Source: Ottelia alismoides (taxonomy: Eukaryota > Streptophyta > Magnoliopsida > Alismatales > Hydrocharitaceae). From it: 64,000 bases of DNA. Positions 1-11,532 of the stretch are shown piece after piece. The translations under genes and the position numbers were made by a program. Numbering within the stretch: the first letter of the stretch is position 1; the number at the start of each line of letters is the position of its first letter. Below the pieces are notes generated by a model, which ran no database searches, had not been told where the DNA came from, and worked only from the letters and a program-made list of their open reading frames with translations. The stretch spans positions 62,001 to 126,000 of the forward strand of contig JAZKJV010002956.1 of NCBI GenBank assembly GCA_037367405.1. The letters are read 5' to 3'.

Positions 1-484
1 TGCAAGCACATCTGGATCGGGCTCTTCGCTTCTCGAAAGAGTAAGGACGTATGCGTAGTGACCCCAATATCGGGTCCTCATATTATTGGGGCGATAATGG
101 ATTGCGCATAGCGAGTTGTATTCCTGTTGACGGTTGGTTCAATTAATGATGGGTCAACATTGCCTTAGGGGTGGTGGGCCCGGGTGTTGAAGACCGAATT
201 GGGAAATGCAAGTTGGACTTGCAAGGCGGAATATGTTCCCGCTTCTTTTTATCCGAGTTGTGGGTTCTCATATTATTGGGATGCAACAAAGATAAGGAAG
301 GAGATCCCAGATCTTGCTTGAGATATAATGGTAAGTATATCTCTTACATTAAAAGTGATTAAGGGAATGAACTTTCAATGTTGACAAGGCAAGACAACTT
401 TGATATAAAAATTCCTAAATCAAAGTAAAATATGTATATATATAAATATATACACTTATGCAAATTTCTTATTTCAGATAATCC
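1..484 (+). other. untranslated leader of copia-1
   Basis: Internal 5' leader between the missing 5' LTR and the gag start. It aligns with the copia-2 leader read in reverse, for example the tract around 60-110 (gggtcctcatattattgggg) and the GGGAAATGCAAGTTGGACTT block near 200. The open frame of 63 codons at 171-362 is not conserved and I do not take it as a gene. Confidence 0.6.
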
Positions 485-3400
485 TTCATTAAAACCCACT
501 CAATGATATACTCAATAATAACCAGTAAAATATCATGGATTGGACTCATGATCCAGATATTATACTTGTAGTTGGACACATAATGTATGTGGTTGCAATG
601 TGCAAGTTTCCTCGTAATAAAGAGGAATGACGATTAAATAGATAATAGGACTACAACCCTAGGGTTTGTATGTCTCTATAGTCTTGATCTCATCGGATGT
701 AATTTGGAAGTGACATGTCGATGATGATCACAATTGTCAAATAATCCTTATAAAATTAATGGAGATATTCTGGCATACATATGTGCTCTTGACATTTATC
801 ATGAATGAGATGGTTCACTGCATCATGCAGAATGATGGCTCTATAAGAGATGATGTATCCAAATTATTTGAGTACCTACCTGAACCTATGTTTTAAGAGT
901 TTAGATGGATGTAGATGATGAGTGTCATCATTCTACTATCTATACTCTAGTCATTCATAAAGCTTCATAATATTCATATTGTATGAATTTAATGAAGCAT
1001 GTATAAATGTTGAAATGATCTTACATTGAATTCTTTTGAATTTAACGTAAGAGATCCTTAGTCTTAAGCAATGGTTGCTCATAGATAAAGGGAGCGCAGT
1101 GGAAGCATGGGTTGGACCCAAGTGAGAAGTGTAGTAAAAGAATTGACTGTACCTCTGTGACTTCCATATAACATACAAAGAGTTGGATGAATGCCAACAC
1201 TGCAATAAATTGATGTGTTGATAATACGACTATCAAGTCTGTCTAGAATTCTTAGAGAAGGACTCGGATGGAGCATTAGAATAATCTACATAAATCATTG
1301 ATAATTGGATTACTTATTGAATAAGATAAAGTCTAATAATTGTATCTCAATCTTCTAACAACACTTGCAATGGGTTGCATATGCTTTAGAAGACTGGAAA
1401 AATTTGATCTTAAGGTTTATAGTTATCCAGATGGACATTAATGCGATTGTTGCAACAATTTCCATTGGATCATTAGACTTCATAATTTCAGTGGGAGAGC
1501 CCTTAGTCTTAGAGAATGTCTCTATGACCTAGACATTAGAATACACTCATAGTTTGTTTCTAAATGTTGGAAATAAACTTGAATTCTGGAATGGACCTAT
1601 CATAAAGAGTTATGATGAAGATATTTCAGAAAGTAATCTAAAATCTAGTGGACTCCACTAAATTAGAAAATTAATGAATGGTTCATTAACATTTCTAAAT
1701 ACTGAAATTAAACATCAAGAACAATAGGAGGATGAAGATCATTTGACAATGATCGAGCATCAAGCCTTGGACATTTGTCTATTGATTTGATCAATAGACT
1801 AGTAAGAGATGAAACTTTAGAATGCCTAAAATTTCAAAACTTACATACTTATGAATATTGTATTCAAAAGGAAAAATGTCCAATGCACCCTTCTTTGGGA
1901 ATGGTGTAAGATGTCAAGGTATTTAGGATCTCATACATATTGATGTATGATCATCTATATCATAGTAAACATTATGGATATGTGATATCTATTGATGATT
2001 ATGTATGATATGAGATTTCTTCTCTTCACCTGAAGAAATATTTGAAATGTTCAAAGATTTCATAATTTTGGTTTGGAACCAAAGTTTGAAGGAAGATAAA
2101 ATGAATTTGATCTAATCTAGGTAGCATGTACCTATTAGATGAATTCAAAGGATACCTTATGGAGATATGAATATCATTTCTATCTCAATCCTCCTAACAC
2201 ACCTTAACTCAATAGAGTTATAGGGAGATACAATTGGATCATGCGTGACATGATCTTATCAATGATGAATTTTAGCATAATTATCCCTTAGTTTCCAGAT
2301 ATATATGTGTAGTAGAGACTACAATGTATATCCTTAATAAGGTTCCATGTATGTTGGAATCTAGCACTTGAGAGTGCTGCTTCATTAGGAAAATAAAGGA
2401 TGGTATAGGATACCTACTTTATGACCTTGAGATTCTTAAAATATCTTGAGACTCTTGAGAATCAAGATGAAAATGAAGTGTAGGAACTCATTTAATCTTG
2501 AGAAGATAATGAGGCTCCTGAAATTGGAAACTAAAAGGACAATTGAAGATGAAACACTAAAACCTCTTCAAATGAGTTTGAGGATGGATTCCATGTGTAA
2601 GAGAAATCTGACAACGATCAAACTTCATGTGATGAAGCTTCTGAAGATCATAGCATGGATAGATGGATGTTAGCAATAAAAGTCTAATGTAGACTTCATA
2701 TACAAGTGTTGTATATGGACCCTAGAGGATCCACCTATATGGGTAAGACATGTAAAGGTATAAATGGATCTTCAAGAGAAAGGGAACCTGATGAGAAGGT
2801 AGAGATCTTCAAAGCACAGTTCGTAGCCATGAGCTACACACTGGAAGAGAAGACATTGCTTGCGATGAGACTTGCTCTTCGGTGACCACGCTTAAAACCA
2901 TCAGAATATTGCTAATCTTAGCTACACAACATGACTATTGCATCTTCAAGATGTAAGTCAATATTGCATTCCTCTACGAATACCTCTCTGAGTATATTCA
3001 CATGAAGTAGCCCAAGGGCTTCATGGTTGAGGAAAGCAAGGTGTGCAAGCTAAGGAATCCATCTATGGACTCAAATAAGCTTCTTGAAGTTGGATCATAA
3101 GATTTGATGAAATTATAAATGTTATGATTTCAGATAGAATCTGGATGAGCCAGATGAAGCTTAGTGGGAGTGCCTTTGTGTTCGTCGTGCTAAATGTAGA
3201 TAATATCCTAATCATTTGGAATGATATAAGGATGATAATAAGTGTTTTATGGACTGGCTATTCCATATCTTGAAATATGATTTCAAAGATACCTCTTAGA
3301 TCTTAATTCTGAAGTTGTTCAGAAGCAAAGAGAAGAGGATAATGGGACTGACACATTTGCAGTACACCGTGGAAATATTCTATTCTTAGAAATTCCAAGA

Positions 3401-3990
3401 AAGGCTTTCATCCCTTAAGATATGGTACTGACCTATCTAAAGGAATAGCATCTCAAAGAGTTGAGGAAGTGAATGTCAGTACTGCTTGCACTTGTGCATC
3501 AGTTACGAGAAGCTGAGTGTATACTAGATGTGTACCCAAGTCAGATATCTGCCATGCAGTGGGAGTAGCAAAGTATTGCTAATCCTACTATGGAGAGAAA
3601 ACACTTGATTGCAGTAATAATAAAATCTTCATAGATGACAAGAATTTTGAGATAGTGATCTCAAAGTCTTATCTTCAAAAGTTTAAGACTTTATAGATAG
3701 TGATCTAAAAGGTCTTATCTGTAGATACCTTAGGAGATAGAGATCTCCAGGAATTAGGGTATTATGATAAGGATTATGGAAATACTGGTTATAATAATTA
3801 TTAAGTTGTAGTGTCAAAGACACTGTAACAAAGTAGATTGAGTATTGGTTGCATAAGATGCAACATTCGCATTAAATGCGAGCACTGTTACTGGGGATAT
3901 GCAAGTGCCGTAAAAGACTTTGGCGTAGTCTCGCGGGAACAGAGTGACTGATCAGCTTACCTAGCTATTTTCTAAATAGCTTATGATTGT
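485..3990 (+). pseudogene. degenerate copia gag-pol of copia-1
   Basis: Remains of the copia polyprotein (Gag, protease, integrase, reverse transcriptase, RNase H) that would drive transposition. The gag start aligns with that of copia-2 near 485. An integrase zinc-finger block is recognisable at about 1740-1870, the integrase core at about 1970-2250, the N-terminal RT block (FKRKRGPDGKVETFKA-like) at about 2770-2840, the central RT at about 2930-3250, and the RT C-terminal block (RPDICHAVGVA-like) at about 3530-3610. Stops and frameshifts occur every few dozen codons, and the RNase H part is hardly recognisable. It is clearly more decayed than the copia-2 copy. The domain calls rest on alignment by eye to copia-2, not on an open frame. 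Confidence 0.75.
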
Positions 3991-4038
3991 CACATGAGTG
4001 CGGGTTTAAATGATTAGCCCATTAATGGCTCTATGGGC

Positions 4039-4049
4039 TAGTGGGAGAT
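4039..4049 (+). promoter_or_regulatory. polypurine tract of copia-1
   Basis: The purine-rich run TAGTGGGAGAT lies directly before the LTR start TGTTGGAAATG. The same run is found at the matching place in copia-2, so this is the plus-strand primer site. Confidence 0.8.
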
Positions 4050-5996
4050 TGTTGGAAATGCGAGCCCACGGCGAGCCATTATGCAATAAATGCTATTGCA
4101 CATATCATTCCCTAATCTGAAATGAAGAATGAATAATTTGTATAATAGGTCCCTTAGTACAATTAGGGTTATGTATCATGGCCATCTTGATGATCATACA
4201 GTTGTTGATTCAACTATTGAATCATAGAGGCTAGTGCTTGGATGAATATCTAAAGAGTTAGATTGATGACTCATCAAGCATCGTCAAATAATTGTTAAGA
4301 GATGATCTCCAGCCTGAGTAGGAGATGGCAATCCTTATCCCTAAAGGATGATATCTGACCGACCTCTTGATGCAGGTCCACTGCATAGGAATAGAGTTTT
4401 GGAGGTGTCAGATTAAATAGGTCAAAGAGTTGACTCAACGAGATAGAGATAACTAAAGTCCTATATCGTATGCTATCACGATACAGGCACGCATCCTCTG
4501 ACCGGAGACAGATGTGTTACTATATGTCTGAGTATGTACATTTGGCAGACCAATAGGTTGATGACCTAACCAAGGTCTATATACCGATACGCTGGTGTGC
4601 ATATAAGGGCATATGAGTAATACGATCTCTCAAAGGGATCATACAGGTTCAATTACTGAACCGGAAGGCATTAGCTTACTCATGAGATATTGGGAAGAAT
4701 CAAATTCCATGCGCATGGTCGTCTCGCTTTGGAAGCTTGACTGAATTTGTAGGTTTGATACATACTTTTGGAAAATATATGATCAAAACCTAGGTATGAT
4801 ATATGCTTTTGGAAAGTGTGATTGATACCAACTCCCAATGATCAAATGAGAAACTTACTGATAAAAACCACAAAGTAGACAGTGTAAAGTTGATCTAATA
4901 CATAGGGTTTATTCTGAGTCTTCCAGTATGCAGAATGTACAGGTATTGGGAATACCTGAGTGTGATTTGATCGTAAACGATTGTATAACCATGACGCTTC
5001 CATTCCTAGGGAGTGATGAAACATGTCTGGATTTTAGTGACTCCTCTCAGTAGAGAAGTGATCTGATCTTGGTCCAAGTGTTGGACATTTATCTAAATGT
5101 GATCTAGATACAATGAGAAGATTAGATTTACGGTCTTGATTTAATCAAGCATCTATGGGAGGCCCGAGATCTGGATTTGAGATATGATCTCAATATCCAT
5201 GTCACTATACGTGGAACAATACAATCACCCTGTCCTTATCTCCAAGTATCTGCGGAGAGATCACATTATTCTTGAAGGGTTCAAGAATAATTCCATAAGA
5301 TCTATGCAATGAAGAAATCATGATTAAATGTGATTTAATCATCTTGATGTATGAAGAAATTATCCAATATAATTAAATATGATTTAATTAATGTGGATAA
5401 GAATAATGTGGATAGAAATATTCAATTATTCATAATATATTATAAATGTGATTTATAATGTATTAGAGAGAGCTAATTATAATTTAAATGTGTTGATTAA
5501 TTATTATGTGTATTGGATACACATTGTGTAATTAATTGACAATGTAAATTATATGTTGTTTTGGGTTGTGAATATGATTCACTATTTTTCCATGGCAAGA
5601 TTGCAATATTCTCAAACATAATTGTGAATTTTTTTTGAAGAATAAAACCCAACAAAAGTTGTTGGAAATAAATAAAGATATTTCCATGGAGATATGCAAT
5701 CTCATGACATGTCATGAGATTGCTCTCCTCATGGAAAGCTTGGGCAGCACCCAATTCCAATTAGGAATGGGTGGCCGTCCATATGGAATGTACATGGAGA
5801 TGTAATCTCCATGTATATTCTCTCCTTATTTATTTGATGTAATTTTGGATTAATTTGTATTTGATTTTGTCAAATATATTTTGATCTTAATTTGTTGGTT
5901 TTACCAACAACAATCTTAGCCATTTGATTGACATAAATCAATCTCATCCATTGATTTTGTATGTCACTTGGTTTGAGATCCATGGATCCCAAAACC

Positions 5997-6006
5997 CTAT
6001 AAATAG
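5997..6006 (+). promoter_or_regulatory. TATA box of the copia-1 LTR
   Basis: CTATAAATAG follows an AAAACC run and is kept at the same place in both copia-2 LTRs and, as a variant, in copia-3. Transcription would start about 30 bp downstream, next to the CT repeat. Confidence 0.7.
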
Positions 6007-6048
6007 AGAGGCATACCATGCTCTCTATTTACATGGATTCTTGGAGCT

Positions 6049-6065
6049 CTCTCTCTCTCTCTCTT
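6049..6065 (+). repeat. (CT)n microsatellite in the copia-1 LTR
   Basis: A short CT run just downstream of the TATA box. The same repeat, in differing lengths, is found in the copia-2 LTRs on the other strand, so it is a family character and not a chance repeat. Confidence 0.8.
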
Positions 6066-6571
6066 TCTTCATACACGACAGCCCTCTCTCCCTCTAATAT
6101 TGGTGGTCGTCCACCATACCCTAGAGGAGAGAATCGTCGACGCTCTCGCCACCGCGCCGCCGCTTCGACGTTCTTCGGTTCTCCGTCTTCTTAGTGTGCT
6201 ACGCCCACAAAGGAGACGTTCGATCTCATGCGACGAGATATGGAGCAACCACGCTTGGATCAACTTCCTGAATTGCGAGGACAACGCGGTTCATCTCCGC
6301 GCTCGCAAGCGGTCTCACCGACAATCGGACTTGAGACAGGAGGTCTCTTCTCTTAGAGACTCGATCAACCACGCTTCAAGAGGTATTTCATTATACTTGT
6401 TGTGATTATAGATGAAACAATCTGAGAATGGTTCTCGGATCATGTGGTTTCATCGCATAAAATTTTAAATTCCGCTGCACCGAACAACTAGTGCGACTAG
6501 TCGTTCTTCATCGTATCTGATACGATGATCACGCTTCCATGATGCGCTTGAGGATAATTCCATATCCTTCA

Positions 6572-7863
6572 CATCCTCCATACTGGTTGTGCTGTCGAAG
6601 AAGATTGGCTCTGCTGGTACTGGAACTGAAGATCGGAGACCTTCTTCGACAGATCACTCAGCTGCTGAGGTAGAGATGAGAGTTTCTCCAACTCTCGCTA
6701 CGGCTGTAAGTCCTGGACTTGTTTGTGAATCACATCCACCAACTTTAGCTTCTCGCTAATGAATCCCATGTTGGTGTTGGATTCAGAATCTGAGATGTTA
6801 GCCACCTTATGATGTTCTCGGTGATGTGGTGGCTACGGGGCTTTCTGAAATGCCCGAGTAGAGTTTATAACTCTCGAGTTCTCGGCCATCCCTTCGAAGA
6901 TGGACCAGACTGACTCAGCATCCTTGTTCAAGTTGCTGTCACCACGTGCGGTACTCACGAGCCCCGGAATTTTTGGCTGGAGTCCTCCGAAGTAGTTTTG
7001 CACGAGCACCTTCATCGGGATCTCATGATGCGGGCATCTCTCCGTCAGGTCCTTGAATCGATCCCATGCCTCATGGAATGATTCGTGCGGCAGTTGCGTA
7101 AAGTTGGAGATCTGGCTCCTCATCATGTTCATCCTTCCCAGAGGAAAATATTTGCGCAAGAAGGTAGACTTCAGGTCGTCCCATGTAGAGATTTCTCTCC
7201 CCAGATGACTCAACCAATAAAGGGCCTTATCGGCTAAGGTAAAGGGAAAGGCCTTGAGGCGTACGACTTTCTGCGTCACTCTTGGATAACTAGCCGTATC
7301 ACAAATCATCTCAAACTGTTGCAAAAAAGTGAACGGCTCCTTTGTAGCATTCCCGTAGAACTTGGGAAGCAATGACATGAAGGACGACTTTAGTTCGTAC
7401 AGCCCTTGATTCGACGGTAGCCGAATCCAATGATGGAGCGTCCTTGCGCCCGGGTCGTACTCTTCCCGTAAAGTTACGGGAACCGCAGGCGGTAACTGGT
7501 TCTCGACCCTGCTCGCAGCGCGGCTAATTTCCCTTGTAATTCTGTTAGAACTCGGAATTGTTCTCGAATCTGTAGATTCGTCTGCTGAAGTGTATCGAGA
7601 ATCCCAGTAGTAACATCTGCGGCTTCTGGTCTTCCGTCATCTTGCTCCTCGGCTGCTGCCCTCTCGTCTGCTGCTGGTGCTTTACCACGAGCCATCGGCT
7701 TCGAGTCGTCTGGAAAAGAGAAGCCTTCGTAAGCACTCAGTGAAAGTTCGGCTGGAGATGATTTATTGAGACGAGAGTCTATCTCAATTTTCTGGCCAGG
7801 AGGCGCGGGAGTCTGGGTCTGACTCTCCTTGAGATCAGATGGGACCAGTTCGAGAAGGGTCAT
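6572..7863 (-). pseudogene. Athila-like gag of Ath-B, frameshifted and truncated
   Basis: Structural Gag protein that would form the particle shell. On the - strand, an N-terminal stretch (7863-7474) has a MARGKAPAADE start comparable to MAPGGKGKGQQ of Ath-A, and a helical Gln-rich segment. The core Gag domain (7378-6833, 181 codons) carries the motifs ALYWLSHLGREISTWDDLKS, RKYFPLGR, HESFHEAWDRFKDL and CPHHEIP, closely matching Ath-A. Core homology continues to the right of 7378, but in a different frame from the N-terminal stretch, so a frameshift lies near 7500. A further break lies near 6830, after which a coiled-coil-like stretch follows up to the copia-1 junction. No protease or pol is present in the window. 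Confidence 0.85.
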
Positions 7864-8453
7864 CCCGAACTTGTGAAGACATATGTTCGACGGCGAACGG
7901 TCGAAGGCTCACGGAGTCTGAGATGAAAATCCATCGAGACGTCATCTTCGATTCCAAGAGAAGGGAGGATCACGAATAGTAATTCAAGAGAGAGGGATAA
8001 ATGCGAAAGCCGCGGAAACTCATGCCCCGTAGACAAACACAAAGAAAACCCCATTTTCACCAACTCAACCCGATGACAACCGTAAGAGTTCGGTCTTTTA
8101 TCTTTTCGGTTTTAGGGTTGTAATTAGCAAACAAATTTTTGCGGTTTATCGTGCGTTGTGCGAGCTTATAGGTGACCGATTTATCTCCCGCAATACTGTC
8201 CCGAGTCCTTACAAAGGATCACTTGTTTGCAGCCAGTATGGAGCAAGTACGGACCGTTTCCGGCTACCCGTGTTGCTTGGGGACAGTGCCTTATGCGATG
8301 TCCTCTAAATCCCCCACTCTGCTAAGTAATCTCTGACCGTTGCCGGCTACCCGAGCTTCCTCACTGACAAAGCAGTGATCATGTGTATGGACTAAGTAGT
8401 ATTTTGAAAGATATCGGTTCTTAGATTAAGTGTCGACTCTCGCTCGCGCACTA
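7864..8453 (-). other. leader of Ath-B
   Basis: Untranslated leader between LTR and gag. Element-sense sequence around 8040-8130 (ending TGAGTTGGTGAAAATGG) aligns well with Ath-A at about 29290-29370. The leader is much shorter than in Ath-A (about 0.6 kb against 2.4 kb). Two similar blocks, GACCGTTTCCGGCTACCCG near 8243 and GACCGTTGCCGGCTACCCG near 8335, form a short direct repeat. No tRNA-Asp primer site was found at the LTR junction. Confidence 0.6.
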
Positions 8454-11400
8454 TGAGAAATGGCGGGTATTACTCTCCCAAATCAATTGAATTTTTACGG
8501 TTTTTAGATCCGATATTTTTAGCATTTCTTAATGAGAAAACCTACACTAATTATTTATCCAGGTGAGTGTGCCTGGGTCGAACTCAAGGAGGCAGAATAG
8601 AATGCTTTTGATTTTTCAAAATATTGTTGTTGGCGATTTTATGTTATCTCTTCTTAAAATGATCAGAGTAAGAGAGCACTTTTTTTTATTTTATTATATT
8701 TTTTTTATTCTTTTCAAATTTTTATTTAATTTTCCAAAAGGGATATTTTTCAAAAATATTTATTTATTATAAAATAGGTGGATATTATATAGGTGGTAAA
8801 ATATAGTAGGGTGATCGTAGGTCGAGCAGCGAGCTCGAACAACACAAGAAACCGAAACAAAATGAGGCAAAATTTTAAGAATCAAATCACGATGAAAACA
8901 CGACAAAAACTCACGAAAACTTAATACGTACTAGATGGGGTAGTTATGTAACTACCCTAAAGAAATCATCGAAAAACAAAGTCAAACGAGGTCAAAACAA
9001 CCCCTACAACCAAGGGGCATAAGCGTAAAAACTATTTAAATTTTTTCTGCAAAATGGTCCTTCAGGGACTGTTTTGAAAGAAAAATACAAATAATTTACA
9101 TTTAGGTCCCTACGGAGGGACCTAAATGAAAGTATCAGAAACCTGGGGGCGGAAGTTAACTCTGAGAAGTTTGCTGGGTTAAGTGCGCATTTTTCACACC
9201 CCTTCGCAATCAACGACGCAGATTAGAAGATGCGTGCGCCGATCGGACGGTTCTGCTGCTGCCACGTGTCGCGCGCCTGTACTCCCAGTGTTCTTGAGGT
9301 TGTTACGAAGCTTGGCGACGATGTCTATTCTCCGAATTTCTCCGGCCAACCAACAATATCTTCGGCACTTCGGCGGGGCTAGAGGGGTGGCTCCTCCACC
9401 CCTCGAGCTCGCCCGTGGTAGGGTGGTGGCGAAGGCTGCTCCGAGCGGCGGAGATGGCGCGATGAAGACGGCGATCTGGTGCAATGGTGTCTGTTTGTCA
9501 GTTGATACCGTCGTCTTCGAGTGTGATTTCCCTGAAGATCGAAGCCTTCCGAATGTGAAGAAATGGCTCGCGATGATGCCTGATCTGCAAATGAATGATA
9601 TATGTGCTCGATCCCCAAGGAATTGGCTGATGGATTATGAACTCGCAAGATCAAAACATGGAGAAAACTTCGGTTTCAGATTTTATTGCAAACAAACGTG
9701 AGAAAGGAAGTGAATGGTGTCGCAATTCAAATGGATTCTACACGATTTTGAGAGAATATTTGGACATAGCGATTAACCTAGATGATTAGGCTAACTAAAT
9801 CAGGGATTAGCGTTGCTAATCAACGCACGAGAATCGAGACAAAAAAGCTAAGAAGATGGAGGAAGAGGTCCGGGGATTCAAGGTTTATTACCTGAAAACA
9901 TTGCTCGACGGTCGACCTTTGGCCGGAGCCGTACGCAGCGATGCGCGGCGATGCAAGGCGATGACCGGCCTTGGAACCTCCTCCGACGAATCCTCCTCCT
10001 CGCGAACTCCTTCAAGGTGTTGTCACCACCGTAGGTTGGACGGAATGAAGCTTGGAAGATGGGGGGTCAGCTAACTGGAACTGGGTTTCAGTTTGCTAAG
10101 AAAGTTAGTTGTAATGGCGGACCTTGAGGGCTTTATATAGGGAGATTTCGTGCTCAGCATGTTGGATCGAAGGGTAGGCGATGGAGGTGGTAGTTAGAGG
10201 AAGAGATCAGATGTCTTAGATTGGCCAGAAAGTTCTCGAGTCACGTGGGAAAATTGGAGGAAGTCGGCAGGTTGGTGCAGGCGGGTGGAACAGACTTCTT
10301 GAAGAAGAAGACCCAGGTGCTGACAAGTGTCAGCACCTGGTTGGTCCAGAGGCTGAATATTCTTATAAATTAAGAATTAAATATTAAATGAAGTTATTTT
10401 AAATAAGGATAAATACAAGAAATGTATATAAATTAATTCTCTAATTTATGGGCTAATTACTTTTAATAAATAATAATAATTATTTAAAATATAAATATTA
10501 TATTAATAAATATGTATTTATAAATAGGTTTTAGATTTTTAATTTAATAAATAAATACTTAAAAATTAATTTTATATTTTATTAATTATTAGAATATTAA
10601 ATAAGGTTTATACGAATTTTTATAGATTTTAATAAGTTAATTTACATATTTTAATAAATAGAGGTATATGTTCTCTAGTTCATTTATACCTATATTTTAG
10701 GGTTTTTGATTTTATTAAAATAATAAATAAGGTCCAAAAATTATGAAATAATTTATTTTGAAACTACAAGATCATGAAATAATTTAAAAATTATAAAATT
10801 AAGAAAACTATAAATAATGTGTGTTACATAAAATAAATAGCCCAGAAACCCCGTTGTCTTTTGGTCCCAAAACCAACTTTTTTGCAAACAGACTCCGAAT
10901 TCGATGAAACCACCTTTATTAATTAGAGAATATTATTTCATGAACTTTAAAGGTGAATAGAGTAAAATTGGAGTTCGTATGAGGAAGTTATGTTGTTTGG
11001 AGGTTGAGATTTTGACAATTTACAGGCTCAGTTTCTTGGCATATGTACAGGGTAATATTTTTAACTTATTTTTATATACATTTTTAGAAATAATTAGGAG
11101 AAGAGTTTAGTGAAAAATATGTTTATATGAAATAATTAAAAATCTTTAAAGTTTTGTATTTATTTTATAAATAGTGGAGAATGTATGGAGTGTGTCTTAA
11201 ATTAATTTTTATATGTTTTCTTTCCTTATCTCCCCTACTTATTGGTTTGTCGTCCAATCCATGCTGACTTGGTCTCGGGGGTTGGGCTATAAATATATCT
11301 TACAGTTATATTTATATTTTAAATCATATTGTATATATTTACATATATTCAATCTGCCTTTTCTTTCTTTCCTAGTTCTTTATTTATTTACATGATTTTA

Positions 11401-11532
11401 GTGGTTAAAAGTGAGTATTTATACATGAATGGTGATTTGTTAAAAGATGGAAATTAATGGATATTTACATGTATTTGTTAAGGGTTTTAAGACAAAATGT
11501 GACAGAAAAGTTAATGAATCATGGATTCATCA
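8454..11532 (-). repeat. 5' LTR of Ath-B (inner boundary approximate)
   Basis: LTR of about 3.1 kb. The outer end at 11532 is exact (TGATGAATCC in element sense, identical to the solo LTR). Three internal blocks align with the solo LTR at 56945-59760: the region at 10840-11040 with 57850-58040, the TATA region near 10131 with 58226, and the TTCTGCCTCCTT block near 8600 with 59559. The inner boundary near 8454 is inferred from weak similarity of TGAGAAATGG to the reversed solo LTR end. Open frames inside, such as 9183-9701, cross LTR sequence and are not taken as genes. Confidence 0.7.
10131..10140 (-). promoter_or_regulatory. TATA box of the Ath-B LTR
   Basis: CTATATAAAG in element sense, preceded by TCTCC. 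The solo LTR has the matching CCTATAAAT at 58225-58233 in an alignable context, which supports a shared promoter. Confidence 0.65.

Larger units (their letters stand above)
1..6571 (+). mobile_element. copia-1: Ty1/copia retrotransposon, 5' end outside window
   Basis: A degenerate Ty1/copia element on the + strand: internal leader, decayed gag-pol, polypurine tract, then a 2522-bp 3' LTR. Its leader (about 1-380) matches the reverse complement of the leader of copia-2 (about 19900-20300), and its LTR matches the copia-2 LTRs, so the two are one family in opposite orientations. The 5' LTR lies to the left of the window. It is inserted in the gag region of Ath-B, whose sequence resumes at 6572. 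Stops and small indels in every domain make it non-functional. The target-site duplication cannot be checked without the left flank. Confidence 0.85.
4050..6571 (+). repeat. 3' LTR of copia-1
   Basis: A 2522-bp LTR that starts TGTTGG and ends CCATATCCTTCA. The start is fixed by the polypurine tract. The end is fixed by alignment with the inverted copia-2 3' LTR and by the switch to Ath-B gag sequence at 6572. It holds a TATA box near 6000, a CT microsatellite just downstream, and two hairpins close to its end: 6510-6526 and the terminal inverted repeat at about 6549-6570. No coding sequence is credible; the 101-codon frame at 6100-6405 runs through the R/U5 part. Confidence 0.85.
6572..11532 (-). 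mobile_element. Ath-B: Athila-like element, 5' part (LTR, leader, gag)
   Basis: 5' part of an Athila-like Ty3/gypsy element on the - strand, in the order LTR (right), leader, gag (left). The outer LTR end reads GGATTCATCA on the + strand, i.e. TGATGAATCC in the element's own sense. This is the same terminus as the solo LTR at 56945. The leader next to gag aligns with the leader of Ath-A at about 29290-29370. The element is cut at 6571 by copia-1 and continues outside the window. It is inserted in Ath-D, which resumes at 11533. Confidence 0.8.

Noticed and set aside
2446..2673. 75-codon frame on the + strand
   Set aside because: A chance frame in the decayed pol of copia-1, not the pol reading frame.
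8315..8360. GACCGTTGCCGGCTACC resembling the tRNA-Asp primer site
   Set aside because: It is in the wrong orientation for the - strand element and is one of two similar leader repeats.
8560..8595. tRNA-like T-arm words (GGGTCGAACTCAAGG)
   Set aside because: No acceptor stem, anticodon arm or matching boundaries; the block aligns with LTR sequence near 59560.
9183..9701. 172-codon open frame on the + strand
   Set aside because: It lies inside the Ath-B LTR, antisense to the element, and the solo LTR of the same family has no matching frame.
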